From Pseudorhodobacter antarcticus (GTDB lineage: Bacteria; Pseudomonadota; Alphaproteobacteria; Rhodobacterales; Rhodobacteraceae): a stretch of DNA of 45,032 nt. The DNA lies in contig CAMAQR010000031.1 of the NCBI GenBank assembly GCA_945860375.1, positions 1 through 45,032 on the forward strand, in the 5' to 3' direction. The translations under genes were made by a program, and so were the position numbers. Below, piece by piece: positions 17,996 through 24,814 of the stretch (its first letter is position 1; the number at the start of each line of letters is the position of its first letter). The notes under the pieces were generated by a model that did not search any database, was not told the DNA's origin, and saw only the letters and a list, made by a program, of their open reading frames with translations.

Positions 17996-18422
17996 GCAAG
18001 ATTTATCAAGCCATCGCTTTGACTAACTTCGCATCACTCAATTTGATCGCAGACACTGCCGCGCCGACGAACTCGCCAAATTGTGGCCCGCAATGGTTTG
18101 GCGGGGCAAGCTAACGTCTAAAGGCGCGAAAAAAACCAAACTCGCCCTGAGGTGTTGCCGCAGGCTTATGGTTTTGCACACCCTGATGCACAAAATGTGG
18201 TGGTGGAAATCCCTCTAAAGCTTTCGTTCACTGTCAATTGGTCTTAATCTGCCTCTTACGCACCCAATCATGATGCGAAGGGTGGGCGGCTGATAGACCT
18301 GTTGACGCAGGCCTATCAGCCTGATTCGGGACAGTCTTGGCGACCATTTCCCGCGTCCAGCATCTCACAAGCGGTTCCACATCTCAATCGGGGGTGCGGA
18401 CCCTTTCGGAGATTTGTGGAAC
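17996..18422. other. Non-coding gap within the element (427 bp)
   Basis: No supported gene lies here. It is less GC-rich than its surroundings and presumably carries the promoter of the alpA-led operon. It contains one strong hairpin (18288-18321), listed separately. Confidence 0.5.
18288..18321. repeat. 34-nt near-perfect inverted repeat (hairpin)
   Basis: The arms are GGCTGATAG (18288-18296) and CTATCAGCC (18313-18321). After a single A/C mismatch, CCTG/CAGG pair around a 6-nt loop, TTGACG. There is no T-tract, so it is unlikely to be an intrinsic terminator. It lies 100 bp before the alpA-like gene. An operator, replication or transfer-origin role is possible. Confidence 0.7.
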
Positions 18423-18644
18423 ATGAATGTGATTGTTACCCCAACCGTTTGTCAGACCACCGACCCGCTGTTGATTGCCCGCGAAGGCGCTGCAATCCTG
18501 CAAGTCAGCGTGCCGACCTTTTGGCGGCGCGTGGCCGATGGCACGATTCCCAAGCCCGTAAAGCTGGGCGGGCTGTCGCGCTGGCCCAAGTCGGAAATCT
18601 TGGGCGTGATCGAAACCGCCAAAGCCGCCCGCACCGCCGCCTAA
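18423..18644 (+). CDS. AlpA-family excisionase / transcriptional regulator
   Basis: A 73-residue MerR-like helix-turn-helix protein. LLIAREGAAILQVSVPTFWR is the helix-turn-helix, followed by the wing ADGTIPKPVKLGGLSRW and WPKSEI. This matches AlpA of P4-type elements, which activates integrase expression and acts as an excisionase. ATG 18423 is used; a TTG three codons upstream is the only alternative. The gene is followed by an imperfect hairpin (CCGCCA...TGGCGG, about 18651-18673) that might attenuate transcription. Confidence 0.82.
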   Translation: MNVIVTPTVCQTTDPLLIAREGAAILQVSVPTFWRRVADGTIPKPVKLGGLSRWPKSEILGVIETAKAARTAA

Positions 18645-18749
18645 CGAAAAACCGCCACCGGGCAAGGATGGCGGCTCTATTCGTGGCGTGCATTGGGATG
18701 CCCGAAGAATAGCGCAATGCGTCCGAGCCTGCAACTGAGGCTTAGAAAC

Positions 18750-19055
18750 ATGAAAATCAATCGCTGGGCGAAGGCCCGTTTTATCACCCACAATGACGAC
18801 ACCGCCCCGCGCGCAATTGCCGTGCAAGGGCGCGACCGCTGGGCTTTGGAATGTCTGATCAATGCCGGGGCCAAAGGCTGCACCCCGATTGATCACCCCG
18901 GCCCGCGTTGGAGCGCTTATGTCCACGACTTGCGGCATGAATGCGGGCTGCAAATCGAAACGATCCACGAAAAACACGGGCCGCCCTTTGAAGGCAATCA
19001 CGCCCGCTATGTTCTGAAAACCCGCGTCACCTTGGCCGAGGGGGTGACGCAATGA
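18750..19055 (+). CDS. Winged-helix DNA-binding protein of mobile elements
   Basis: A 101-residue protein. The central part (RWALECLINAGAKGCTPIDH, then WSAYVHDLRHECGLQIETIH) has the helix-helix-wing order of the winged-helix domain found in small alphaproteobacterial prophage and island proteins. The tail HARYVLKTRVTL forms the wing. A regulatory or replication-accessory role is inferred from position. ATG 18750 begins the conserved region. Its TGA overlaps the ATG of the next tiny gene, the first of a chain of 4-nt overlaps that runs to the helicase gene. Confidence 0.6.
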   Translation: MKINRWAKARFITHNDDTAPRAIAVQGRDRWALECLINAGAKGCTPIDHPGPRWSAYVHDLRHECGLQIETIHEKHGPPFEGNHARYVLKTRVTLAEGVTQ

Positions 19056-19153
19056 ACGCCCTGCAACTCGCCCGCCTGAACCGCCTCTGTGGCCTGTCTG
19101 GACCGCTTGCAGGCTTTCTTGCCGCTTTGATCTATGGGGAGGGCAAGCAATGA
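19052..19153 (+). CDS. 33-residue small protein, translationally coupled
   Basis: The ORF MNALQLARLNRLCGLSG... is 33 codons plus stop. Its ATG overlaps the preceding TGA (ATGA) and its TGA overlaps the primase ATG (ATGA). The middle is hydrophobic (PLAGFLAALIYG). No family is recognised. The double overlap is good evidence that it is translated, if only to couple the flanking genes. Confidence 0.5.
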   Translation: MNALQLARLNRLCGLSGPLAGFLAALIYGEGKQ

Positions 19154-20016
19154 CAGAGGCGCAAACCTTGACGCAGGCGTTGGGCGGGGAATGGCGGGGG
19201 CAGTCTGGCCTTGCGCCTTGCCCGGTTTGCCAGATCGAACGCCGCACCGATCAACGCGGGCTTTCCATCCGGGCCGAGGGCGGGGCCTTGCTGGCCTTTT
19301 GCCACAAGAGCGGCTGCGACTTTCGCGACGTGGTGAAGGCGGCGGGATTGCCCCGCGATGCCCTGCGCATTGACCCGCAAGCCGCCCGCGAAGCCGATGC
19401 CAAGCGCGAAGCCTATGCGGCGGAACAACGCGCCAAAGCACGGCGGCTTTGGGCCAGCTGCAAGCCAATCGCGGGCACGAAGGGCGAAGCCTATTTGCGC
19501 GGGCGGGGTATCACCTGCCCCCTGCCTGCCTCGCTGGGCTGGGCCGCTGATGCCTTTCACGCGCCCAGCGCCCGCTGGCTTTCTGCCATGGTGGCGGACG
19601 TGTCCACCGGGGGCGTGCATCGCACCTATTTTGAAAAGGCCGGGGGCCGGATCGGCGGCACTGCCAAGATGATGCAAGGCCCCTGCGCGGGTGGCGCTGT
19701 GGCGCTGTCAGAGGCGCGCGGGCCGCTGGTGGTGTGTGAGGGCATAGAGACGGGCCTAAGCCTGTTGAGCGGGCTTCTGATGGCCCCCGCAAGCGTCTGG
19801 GCGGCGCTGTCCACCTCGGGGATGAAAGCGCTTGCCCTGCCCCCCGCGCCGGGGGAATTGATCCTGGCAACCGATAGCGATGACGGCGGCGCGGGCTGGG
19901 CGGCGGGCAACGCCTTGGCCGAGCGCGCGGCGGCGCTGGGCTGGGCCGTGTCGCTCTGGCCCGCCCCCGAGGGGCAAGACTGGAATGACGCCTTGCGCGG
20001 GGGGATGGCAGCTTGA
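19150..20016 (+). CDS. Zinc-finger / Toprim primase-like protein
   Basis: A 288-residue protein. The N-terminus has a primase-type zinc ribbon (CPVCQ at residues 19-22, then FCHKSGCDF). A DUF7146-like central domain follows (KGEAYLRGRGI). The Toprim domain has VVCEGIETGLSLLSGL as the conserved Glu motif and ILATDSDDGGAGW as the DxD metal motif. It probably makes primers for replication of the element. It overlaps both neighbours by 4 nt and works next to a RepA-like helicase, the usual pair for phages, satellites and small plasmids. Confidence 0.82.
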   Translation: MTEAQTLTQALGGEWRGQSGLAPCPVCQIERRTDQRGLSIRAEGGALLAFCHKSGCDFRDVVKAAGLPRDALRIDPQAAREADAKREAYAAEQRAKARRLWASCKPIAGTKGEAYLRGRGITCPLPASLGWAADAFHAPSARWLSAMVADVSTGGVHRTYFEKAGGRIGGTAKMMQGPCAGGAVALSEARGPLVVCEGIETGLSLLSGLLMAPASVWAALSTSGMKALALPPAPGELILATDSDDGGAGWAAGNALAERAAALGWAVSLWPAPEGQDWNDALRGGMAA

Positions 20017-21212
20017 CCATACCGCAACCCATTCCCTTCACCCCGCAAGCCGCCAAGGCCGCGCCCGCGCCCCTGATCTATGACTTTCAAGCGTGGCGGG
20101 AAATCGACATTGCCGGAATCCCCCGGCTGCGCTTTGTCTATGGCGACACCTTCGCGGCTGGGTATCTGAGCGTGACCTTTGCCGCGCCCAAGACAGGCAA
20201 AAGCCTTCTGGCTTTGTCCGAGGCGATAGACGCCACCACCGGGCGCGGCTTTCTGACCGGGCAACCATCCGAACCGCGCCGGGTTTTGTATTACAATGCC
20301 GAAGATGATTTGGCAGTGATACAGGGCCGGGTGGGCGCGGTCTTGCAGGCTTGGGGTATCCCGCAATCTGAAATCGCAGGGCGGCTGTTTCCGGTTTCGG
20401 GCGTGGCGGCTGTAAATCCGATTGTTCTGATCAAGGGCGAAAAGGGCGAGATTTGCGAACCCGCCTTCCTGGCCCTTGCCGATCTGATCGAACGCGAAGG
20501 CATTGCCCTTGCGGTATTGGACCCGCTGCAAGACCTGAGCCAAAGCCCCGAGACAAACGAGGTTTTCCGGGCGCTGGGCGGGCGCATCCGCGCGCTTGCG
20601 TCTGAAACCGGGGCCGCAATCGGGCTTGTCCACCACACGCGCAAGCCTTCCCCCGGCATTCAAGCCACCCTTGATGATGGCCGGGGCGGATCGGCCTTGC
20701 GGGGGGTGGCGCGCTTCAACCGCCTTCTCGTGCCCATGACAGAGGCCGAGGGCGCGCAAGCGGGCGTGGACGATTTCCGGCACTTCTTTCGGATCGGGGA
20801 AGCCGAAAGCAACCTTGCGCCGCCGTCATCGGACCGCAACCGCTGGTTTGAAAAGACCGGGCTGACCATTGCCAACGGTGAAAACGTCGCCACCATCCGG
20901 CCTTGGGTCTGGCCCGAGGCGTTTAGCGGTATCACGGTGAATGACGCTTGCCGGGTGAAGGCTGCAATCGCCGCCCGCGAACCGCCGCCGCGCGAAAATA
21001 GCCAAGCCGATGATTGGGCCGGGCGGGTGATTGCCGAGGTTCTGGGCCTTGATCTGGGCAAGAAAAGCGAAAAGGCGCGCGTGGCAACCATCCTCAAAAC
21101 TTGGATCGAAAGCGGCGTGCTGGCTAGGCAATCGCTGCCCTTGGGGACCAATCGCAAATCGGTGCCTTGCATCATCGCGGGGCCGAATAATCCGGCTGAG
21201 GTGGAGCCATGA
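20013..21212 (+). CDS. RepA-like replicative helicase (AAA_25 ATPase)
   Basis: A 399-residue RecA-fold ATPase. Walker A is FAAPKTGKSLLALSEA (about residue 55) and Walker B is IALAVLDPLQDLSQS. GLVHHTRKP is the sensor strand, and GGSALRGVARFNRLLVPM resembles the arginine-finger region of RSF1010 RepA and AAA_25 proteins. The C-terminus (from about 320) looks like a small winged-helix segment. The start is TTG 20013, overlapping the primase stop (TTGA), with GGGGG upstream. It should unwind DNA during replication of the element. Confidence 0.82.
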   Translation: MTIPQPIPFTPQAAKAAPAPLIYDFQAWREIDIAGIPRLRFVYGDTFAAGYLSVTFAAPKTGKSLLALSEAIDATTGRGFLTGQPSEPRRVLYYNAEDDLAVIQGRVGAVLQAWGIPQSEIAGRLFPVSGVAAVNPIVLIKGEKGEICEPAFLALADLIEREGIALAVLDPLQDLSQSPETNEVFRALGGRIRALASETGAAIGLVHHTRKPSPGIQATLDDGRGGSALRGVARFNRLLVPMTEAEGAQAGVDDFRHFFRIGEAESNLAPPSSDRNRWFEKTGLTIANGENVATIRPWVWPEAFSGITVNDACRVKAAIAAREPPPRENSQADDWAGRVIAEVLGLDLGKKSEKARVATILKTWIESGVLARQSLPLGTNRKSVPCIIAGPNNPAEVEP

Positions 21213-21316
21213 TTGCAACCACCTGCACCCACTTGCACCCACCTCGGGTTAGCGCCTGCTACCTGCACCCACCACCACCCCCTTATGGGGTGTGGGGTGG
21301 TGGTGGTGGCAAGTGA
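21209..21316 (+). CDS. 35-codon ORF across the iteron block (doubtful)
   Basis: An ATG overlapping the helicase stop (ATGA) opens a 35-codon frame rich in Pro, His and Gly. Its composition is dictated by the TGCACCCACC repeats and the CCACC/GGTGG hairpin beneath it. The DNA structure is more likely the functional part. It is kept because the 4-nt overlap continues the pattern of the operon. Confidence 0.25.
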   Translation: MIATTCTHLHPPRVSACYLHPPPPPYGVWGGGGGK

Positions 21317-21342
21317 TGTTCAACCACCTTGCACCCACCTCG
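21224..21342. repeat. Iteron-like direct repeats with 13-bp hairpin: candidate replication origin
   Basis: TGCACCCAC occurs four times in the same orientation (21224, 21234, 21264, 21330). The second and fourth share the longer TTGCACCCACCTCG. Between the third and fourth, CCACCACCACCCC (21269-21281) and GGGGTGGTGGTGG (21294-21306) form a perfect 13-bp inverted repeat with a 12-nt loop. The position directly after the helicase gene fits an origin. Use as an origin is inferred. Confidence 0.55.
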
Positions 21343-21388
21343 CAAGTTTCAAGGCTTCGGACTTTCGCGTCCAGATCGGGGGCCAATC

Positions 21389-21532
21389 ATGACCATCACC
21401 ATACGCCCCGGCCCGGTCTTGCAGGTCTGGCATGGCGGCAAGGAAGTGGCGGCGGTGCCTTTGACACCATCGGCGGCGCTGGCCCTGTGCCGTGACCTCT
21501 TGGCGGCTTTGTCGGGGGTATTGCCCAGATGA
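21389..21532 (+). CDS. 47-residue hypothetical protein of the element
   Basis: The ORF starts at ATG 21389 (MTITIRPGPVLQVWHGGKEV). Its stop overlaps the ATG of the next gene by 4 nt. It has a predicted strand-rich start and a helical end (SAALALCRDLLAALSG). No family is recognised. Coupling to the downstream regulator gene supports translation. Confidence 0.45.
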   Translation: MTITIRPGPVLQVWHGGKEVAAVPLTPSAALALCRDLLAALSGVLPR

Positions 21533-22077
21533 CCGCACCCCCCAACCGCGCCCAGAGCCGCGCCTGTCGGGCCATGACCGGGGCCGAACTGCGGGTAGAG
21601 CGCAAGGCCGCACGGATGACGCAAGCCGATCTGGCAAAGCGTGTCGGCGTGACCCGCGACACCATCCGCTATTGGGAAGCCAAGCCGCTTATCCGACGAT
21701 TTGGAACTGGCGCGCGCATGGCCGAGGCTTTGGGTTTGCGAATTAATTGGCAGTCGAATGCGCGCGCGGGGGGATGGGGTGATAGCTGGCGTGTGAAAGC
21801 CGACGCAGAAGCCGAGGCACTGTTCGCCGCCTACCTTGCCCGGACCAAAGCACGCCAAGCCCAAGCCGCCGCCCGCCTTCGCGTCATATGCGGGGCCAAG
21901 ACCCGAAAGGGTGGGCAATGTCGCAACCAATCCGAACCGGGCAAGCGCCGCTGCAAGTTTCATGGCGGCAAATCCACCGGGGCCAAGACGCCCGAGGGGC
22001 TGGCCCGCATTGCCGAGGCCCAAAGGCGGCGCTGGGCGCATGTCAGGGCTTCGCGCCTGTCCGATGGCTGCGCTTAG
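21529..22077 (+). CDS. HTH protein with C-terminal Cys/His 'HGG' motif
   Basis: A 182-residue protein. Residues about 15-70 are an XRE-type helix-turn-helix (ELRVERKAARMTQADLAKRV, then GVTRDTIRYWEAK). The C-terminal third carries CGAKTRKGGQC, then RRCKFHGG, then STGAKTPEGLARIAEAQ. This Cys/His-rich tail is common in short phage-associated alphaproteobacterial proteins, and its spacing (C-x9-C ... C-x2-H) suggests zinc binding. The conserved tail's function is not established, so a regulator or DNA-packaging accessory are both open. It is the last gene before the non-coding tail of the element. Confidence 0.6.
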   Translation: MTAPPNRAQSRACRAMTGAELRVERKAARMTQADLAKRVGVTRDTIRYWEAKPLIRRFGTGARMAEALGLRINWQSNARAGGWGDSWRVKADAEAEALFAAYLARTKARQAQAAARLRVICGAKTRKGGQCRNQSEPGKRRCKFHGGKSTGAKTPEGLARIAEAQRRRWAHVRASRLSDGCA

Positions 22078-22580
22078 CTGGACGCGCCACAAGGGGCCTG
22101 TGGCGACTCCTGCGGGGATGCCGGGTGGCGTCACTGGTCGGGAATTTAGGGTATATAAAAGGGGATTCCTGCGCGGGTGGGCTGTTAGGCGCGGGTCGAC
22201 TTTCCAGCCAGTATTTTAGTCACGGATTCCCGCGCGCGCGGGCTGGTGGGATCAACATGGCACAATTTCCCGCCTATAAAATGGGTATCCCCGCGTGGGT
22301 GGGGGGCGGCAACTCTTTGGGCGGTCCGGATCGGCGGACCGCGTGGTGTCCTTCCTTCGCACTGAGATCAAAAGTAAACAGTAGGGGGTCAGTGAAGTCC
22401 GGGGCTGACGATTTAAAGGACCGCGTGGGTAGCCTGCGTGACATAAACCGCAACATTCCGGCAATGACGCAATAGCGAGTGAAGCGCGCGGGGTGCCTGC
22501 GATGAATCGGGCAAACTCGGTCACACGATCAACCCCAACGAAGCGCAAAAGGGGGATGGCGGGGTGGATTGAGAAAACAA
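22078..22580. other. Gene-free tail of the element with degenerate repeats
   Basis: About 500 bp with no supported gene. It holds three to four imperfect repeats about 60 bp apart (22100-22310, listed separately). A perfect 8-bp inverted repeat, GCGGTCCG...CGGACCGC, lies at 22321-22342. Two further copies of CCGCGTGG lie at 22339 and 22421. Open frames across it have no ribosome sites or domains. Confidence 0.5.
22100..22310. repeat. Degenerate direct repeats with about 60-bp period (CRISPR-like spacing)
   Basis: The copies are anchored at GACTCC 22105, GATTCC 22164, GATTCC 22225 and the matching TATCC at 22286; spacings are 59, 61 and about 60-61. Copies at 22163 and 22224 match at 19 of 22 positions (GGATTCC, GCGCG, GGGCTG blocks). 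The copies at 22164 and 22286 share TATAAAA upstream and a GCG-GGGTGGG core. Each has a GC-rich partly palindromic centre, e.g. CCCGCGCGCGCGGG at 22229-22242. Identity is too low for a live CRISPR array and no cas gene is present. Confidence 0.45.
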
Positions 22581-22617
22581 GAAACCCCGCAACATATTGA
22601 TGTTGCGGGGTTTTCTT
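22581..22617 (-). terminator. Terminator of tRNA-Leu supplied by the element (bidirectional)
   Basis: CCCCGCAACAT (22585-22595) pairs with ATGTTGCGGGG (22600-22610) around ATTG. A T-rich tract occurs on either strand (TTTTCTT after it on plus, TTTCTTGTTTTC on minus). It lies just past the tRNA 3' end, inside the element, and replaces the host terminator now at 16577-16607. Confidence 0.88.
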
Positions 22618-22623
22618 AGAGTA

Positions 22624-22641
22624 AATGGTGCCCAGGAGAGG
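22624..22641. repeat. Right attachment-site core (3' end of intact tRNA-Leu)
   Basis: This is the second copy of AATGGTGCCCAGGAGAGG, lying within the intact tRNA-Leu gene and 2 bp beyond it. Together with 16617-16634 it marks the ends of the element, 6007 bp apart. Confidence 0.85.
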
Positions 22642-22710
22642 ACTCGAACCTCCACGTCTTGCAACACTGGTACCTGAAACCAGCGCGTCTACCAATTCCG
22701 CCACCAGGGC
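22626..22710 (-). tRNA. tRNA-Leu(CAG)
   Basis: An 85-nt class II tRNA on the minus strand. It begins GCCCTGGTGGCGGAATTGG (acceptor and D arm). The anticodon arm is CTGGT-TTCAGGT-ACCAG with anticodon CAG (reads CUG). A short variable arm (TGTTGCAAGACGT) follows, then T-loop TTCGAGT, acceptor CCTGGGC and encoded CCA. The acceptor stem has one T-T mismatch at position 5. The 3' part doubles as the integration site of the 6-kb element and is restored by it. Confidence 0.95.
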
Positions 22711-22864
22711 AAGTGTCTTGGGGGCGATGTAGCCAAGCGCGTGGGGGGTGTCAACGGGGGCAGGTGGGTTTTGTGGAAAAATCGTCGCAGTTGTTAGGCC
22801 TTGCCCGCCCGGCGCGCGAAGATTATTCAGGACGCAATCCCCAAGGGGCCAGCGAGGGTTACGC

Positions 22865-23848
22865 ATGAGCAAGCTAGTCACGATCTACGGCGGTTCGGGT
22901 TTTGTCGGCCGTTACATCGCCCGCCGTATGGCGAAAGAGGGCTGGCGCGCCCGCGTGGCCGTCCGCCGCCCGAACGAGGCGCTGTTCGTCAAGCCCTACG
23001 GCGTGGTGGGTCAGGTCGAACCCGTGTTGTGCAACATCCGCGACGATGCATCGGTGCGCGCCGCTATGGCCGGGGCGGATGCGGTGGTGAACTGCGTCGG
23101 CACCTTTGACCGGGGTGGCAAGAACAACTTCGACGCGGTGCAGAACTCTGGCGCCGCCCGCATCGCGCGCCTCGCCGCCGAGCAGGGCGTGGCGAACTTG
23201 GTCCATATCTCGGCCATCGGCGCCGATGTGAACGGTGCCAGCCTGTACGCCCAATCCAAAGGCGCGGGCGAGGCGGCGGTTCTGGCCGCCTTCCCGATGG
23301 CGATGATCCTGCGGCCTTCGGTGATTTTCGGCAATGAGGACGGGTTCTTCAACCGCTTCGCCGGAATGGCGCGCATGGGGCCAATCCTGCCCGTGGTCGG
23401 TGCCGGAACCAAATTCCAGCCGGTTTATGTCGATGACGTGGCGCAAGCCGCCGTCAAAGGCATCACCGGTCAAGCGCATGGCGTCTACGAGTTGGGCGGC
23501 CCGGACGTGGACAGCTTTCACGGCCTGATGGCGCGCATGTTGCCGGTGATCCGCCGCCGCCGCCTCATCCTGAACCTGCCGTTCTTTGTCGCCAACATCA
23601 TGGCGACCGTGCTGGATTTTGCCTCGATGCTGACGGGTGGTCTGTTCCCCAACAAACTGCTGACCCGCGATCAGGTTGTCAGCCTGCGGTCTGACAATGT
23701 GGTCGCTCCGGGCGCGAAAACCTTGGCCGATCTGGGCATCACTGCCACCGACTTCGGGTCGCTGCTGCCAGAATACCTGTGGCGCTATCGTCCCTCTGGC
23801 CAATACGCGGCCATCAAGGAATCGGCCAAGAACCTGAAGAAGTCCTGA
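22865..23848 (+). CDS. NAD(P)-binding protein, complex I NDUFA9-like family
   Basis: A 327-residue atypical SDR. It starts with the Rossmann motif VTIYGGSGFVGRYIAR (GxxGxxG), and has VNCVGTFDR and HISAIGADVNGASLYAQSKG (the YxxxK-like site). It belongs to the group related to the mitochondrial complex I accessory subunit NDUFA9, common in Rhodobacterales. The biochemical role in bacteria is not settled. ATG 22865 is used because the fold begins there; an in-frame codon at 22748 would only add unrelated residues. It lies 3 bp before uppP, so the two are probably co-transcribed. Confidence 0.82.
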   Translation: MSKLVTIYGGSGFVGRYIARRMAKEGWRARVAVRRPNEALFVKPYGVVGQVEPVLCNIRDDASVRAAMAGADAVVNCVGTFDRGGKNNFDAVQNSGAARIARLAAEQGVANLVHISAIGADVNGASLYAQSKGAGEAAVLAAFPMAMILRPSVIFGNEDGFFNRFAGMARMGPILPVVGAGTKFQPVYVDDVAQAAVKGITGQAHGVYELGGPDVDSFHGLMARMLPVIRRRRLILNLPFFVANIMATVLDFASMLTGGLFPNKLLTRDQVVSLRSDNVVAPGAKTLADLGITATDFGSLLPEYLWRYRPSGQYAAIKESAKNLKKS

Positions 23849-23851
23849 ACC

Positions 23852-24652
23852 GTGGCAAACACCATCGTCGCTGGCCTTCTGGGCGTGCTGGAGGGGCTGA
23901 CCGAGTTTATCCCGGTGTCCTCGACCGGCCATCTGTTGCTCGCAGGGCATTTTCTGGGGTTTCAGTCGACAGGCAAAACCTTTGAGGTGGTCATCCAGCT
24001 GGGTGCGGTACTGGCGATTCTGACTGTCTATATGTCCAAACTGGTCACGGTGTTCAGCACCGCCCACAAAGACCCAGCCGCGATGAGGTTCATCGTGTCG
24101 GTGGCACTGGCCTTTCTGCCCGCCATGGCAATCGGCGTTCTGGCCCATGATTTCATCAAGACCGTGTTGTTTGAAACGCCAATGCTGATTGCGGTCATGT
24201 TGGTCGTGGGCGGCGTGATCTTGCTGTTTGTCGAAAGGATTGCGCCAGCGCCCCTGCATGACGACGCCACCGCCATCCCCTTGCGCAAGGCGCTGGCGAT
24301 TGGCTTCATCCAATGTCTGGCGATGGTTCCCGGTGTGTCGCGGTCAGGCTCTACCATCGTCGGCGCATTGATGCTGGGTGTGTCCAAACGTGCGGCAGCC
24401 GAGTTTTCGTTCTTTCTGTCGCTGCCCACCATGGCCGGGGCGGTGGTCTATGACCTGTACAAGAATCGCGATGTGCTGGATTTTTCGGCGCTGTCCGACA
24501 TTGCCGTTGGCTTTGTGCTGGCCTTCTTTACGGCTGTTCTGGTGGTGCGATGGCTGCTGAACTTTGTGAGCCGCCATGGCTATGCCCTGTTCGGCTGGTG
24601 GCGAATCATCGTGGGTTCGGTGGCTCTGGTGGCGCTTTGGGCAGGATTCTAG
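23852..24652 (+). CDS. uppP: Undecaprenyl-diphosphate phosphatase
   Basis: A 266-residue inner-membrane protein with many transmembrane segments. The two family signatures are [20 protein letters not shown] near the N-terminus and [17 protein letters not shown] in the middle; their Glu, Ser and Arg residues form the active site. It dephosphorylates undecaprenyl pyrophosphate to recycle the lipid carrier of peptidoglycan and surface glycan synthesis, and confers bacitracin tolerance. The start is GTG 23852, 3 bp after the stop of the NDUFA9-like gene. Confidence 0.95.
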   Translation: MANTIVAGLLGVLEGLTEFIPVSSTGHLLLAGHFLGFQSTGKTFEVVIQLGAVLAILTVYMSKLVTVFSTAHKDPAAMRFIVSVALAFLPAMAIGVLAHDFIKTVLFETPMLIAVMLVVGGVILLFVERIAPAPLHDDATAIPLRKALAIGFIQCLAMVPGVSRSGSTIVGALMLGVSKRAAAEFSFFLSLPTMAGAVVYDLYKNRDVLDFSALSDIAVGFVLAFFTAVLVVRWLLNFVSRHGYALFGWWRIIVGSVALVALWAGF

Positions 24653-24656
24653 GTAT

Positions 24657-24679
24657 ATAGGTATAGTTTACTGACCTAT
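24657..24679. promoter_or_regulatory. Inverted repeat upstream of gltD operon
   Basis: ATAGGT (24657-24662) and ACCTAT (24674-24679) flank an 11-bp AT-rich spacer in the 162-bp gap between uppP and gltD. It may be a regulator site or weak terminator; no T-tract follows. No convincing promoter was found by eye. Confidence 0.25.
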
Positions 24680-24814
24680 TATCGCATCAGATGCCCAACA
24701 TAACTCCCGGGCGACCCGAAAAACCGCAAACTATGTCAGCATTACTGCCTTTTATTTCAAACCACTCCAAAGTATCAAACCCAAGCCGATAAATTTTCCA
24801 CTTGGGGGCGCGTC

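Larger units (their letters stand above)
16617..22641 (+). mobile_element. 6-kb integrative element in tRNA-Leu (satellite-like or minimal integrative replicon)
   Basis: The element is bounded by an exact 18-bp direct repeat of the tRNA-Leu 3' end. Inside are an integrase, an AlpA-type regulator, a winged-helix protein, a Toprim primase-like protein, a RepA-like helicase, several very short ORFs and an HTH/HGG protein, nearly all on the plus strand. Integrase, AlpA and primase-helicase is the core set of phage satellites of the P4/PICI kind and of small integrative plasmids. No capsid, terminase, portal, relaxase or antibiotic-resistance gene is present. The integrase lies at the end away from the intact tRNA. 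The termini and integrase look intact, so it could still be mobile, perhaps with a helper; this is inference. Confidence 0.85.

Noticed and set aside
22100..22310. A functional CRISPR array
   Set aside because: Repeats differ too much, there are only three or four, and no cas genes or leader are present. Kept only as a degenerate periodic repeat.
22748..22864. Upstream extension of the NDUFA9-like protein
   Set aside because: The Rossmann motif begins right after ATG 22865; the upstream residues have no similarity to the family.
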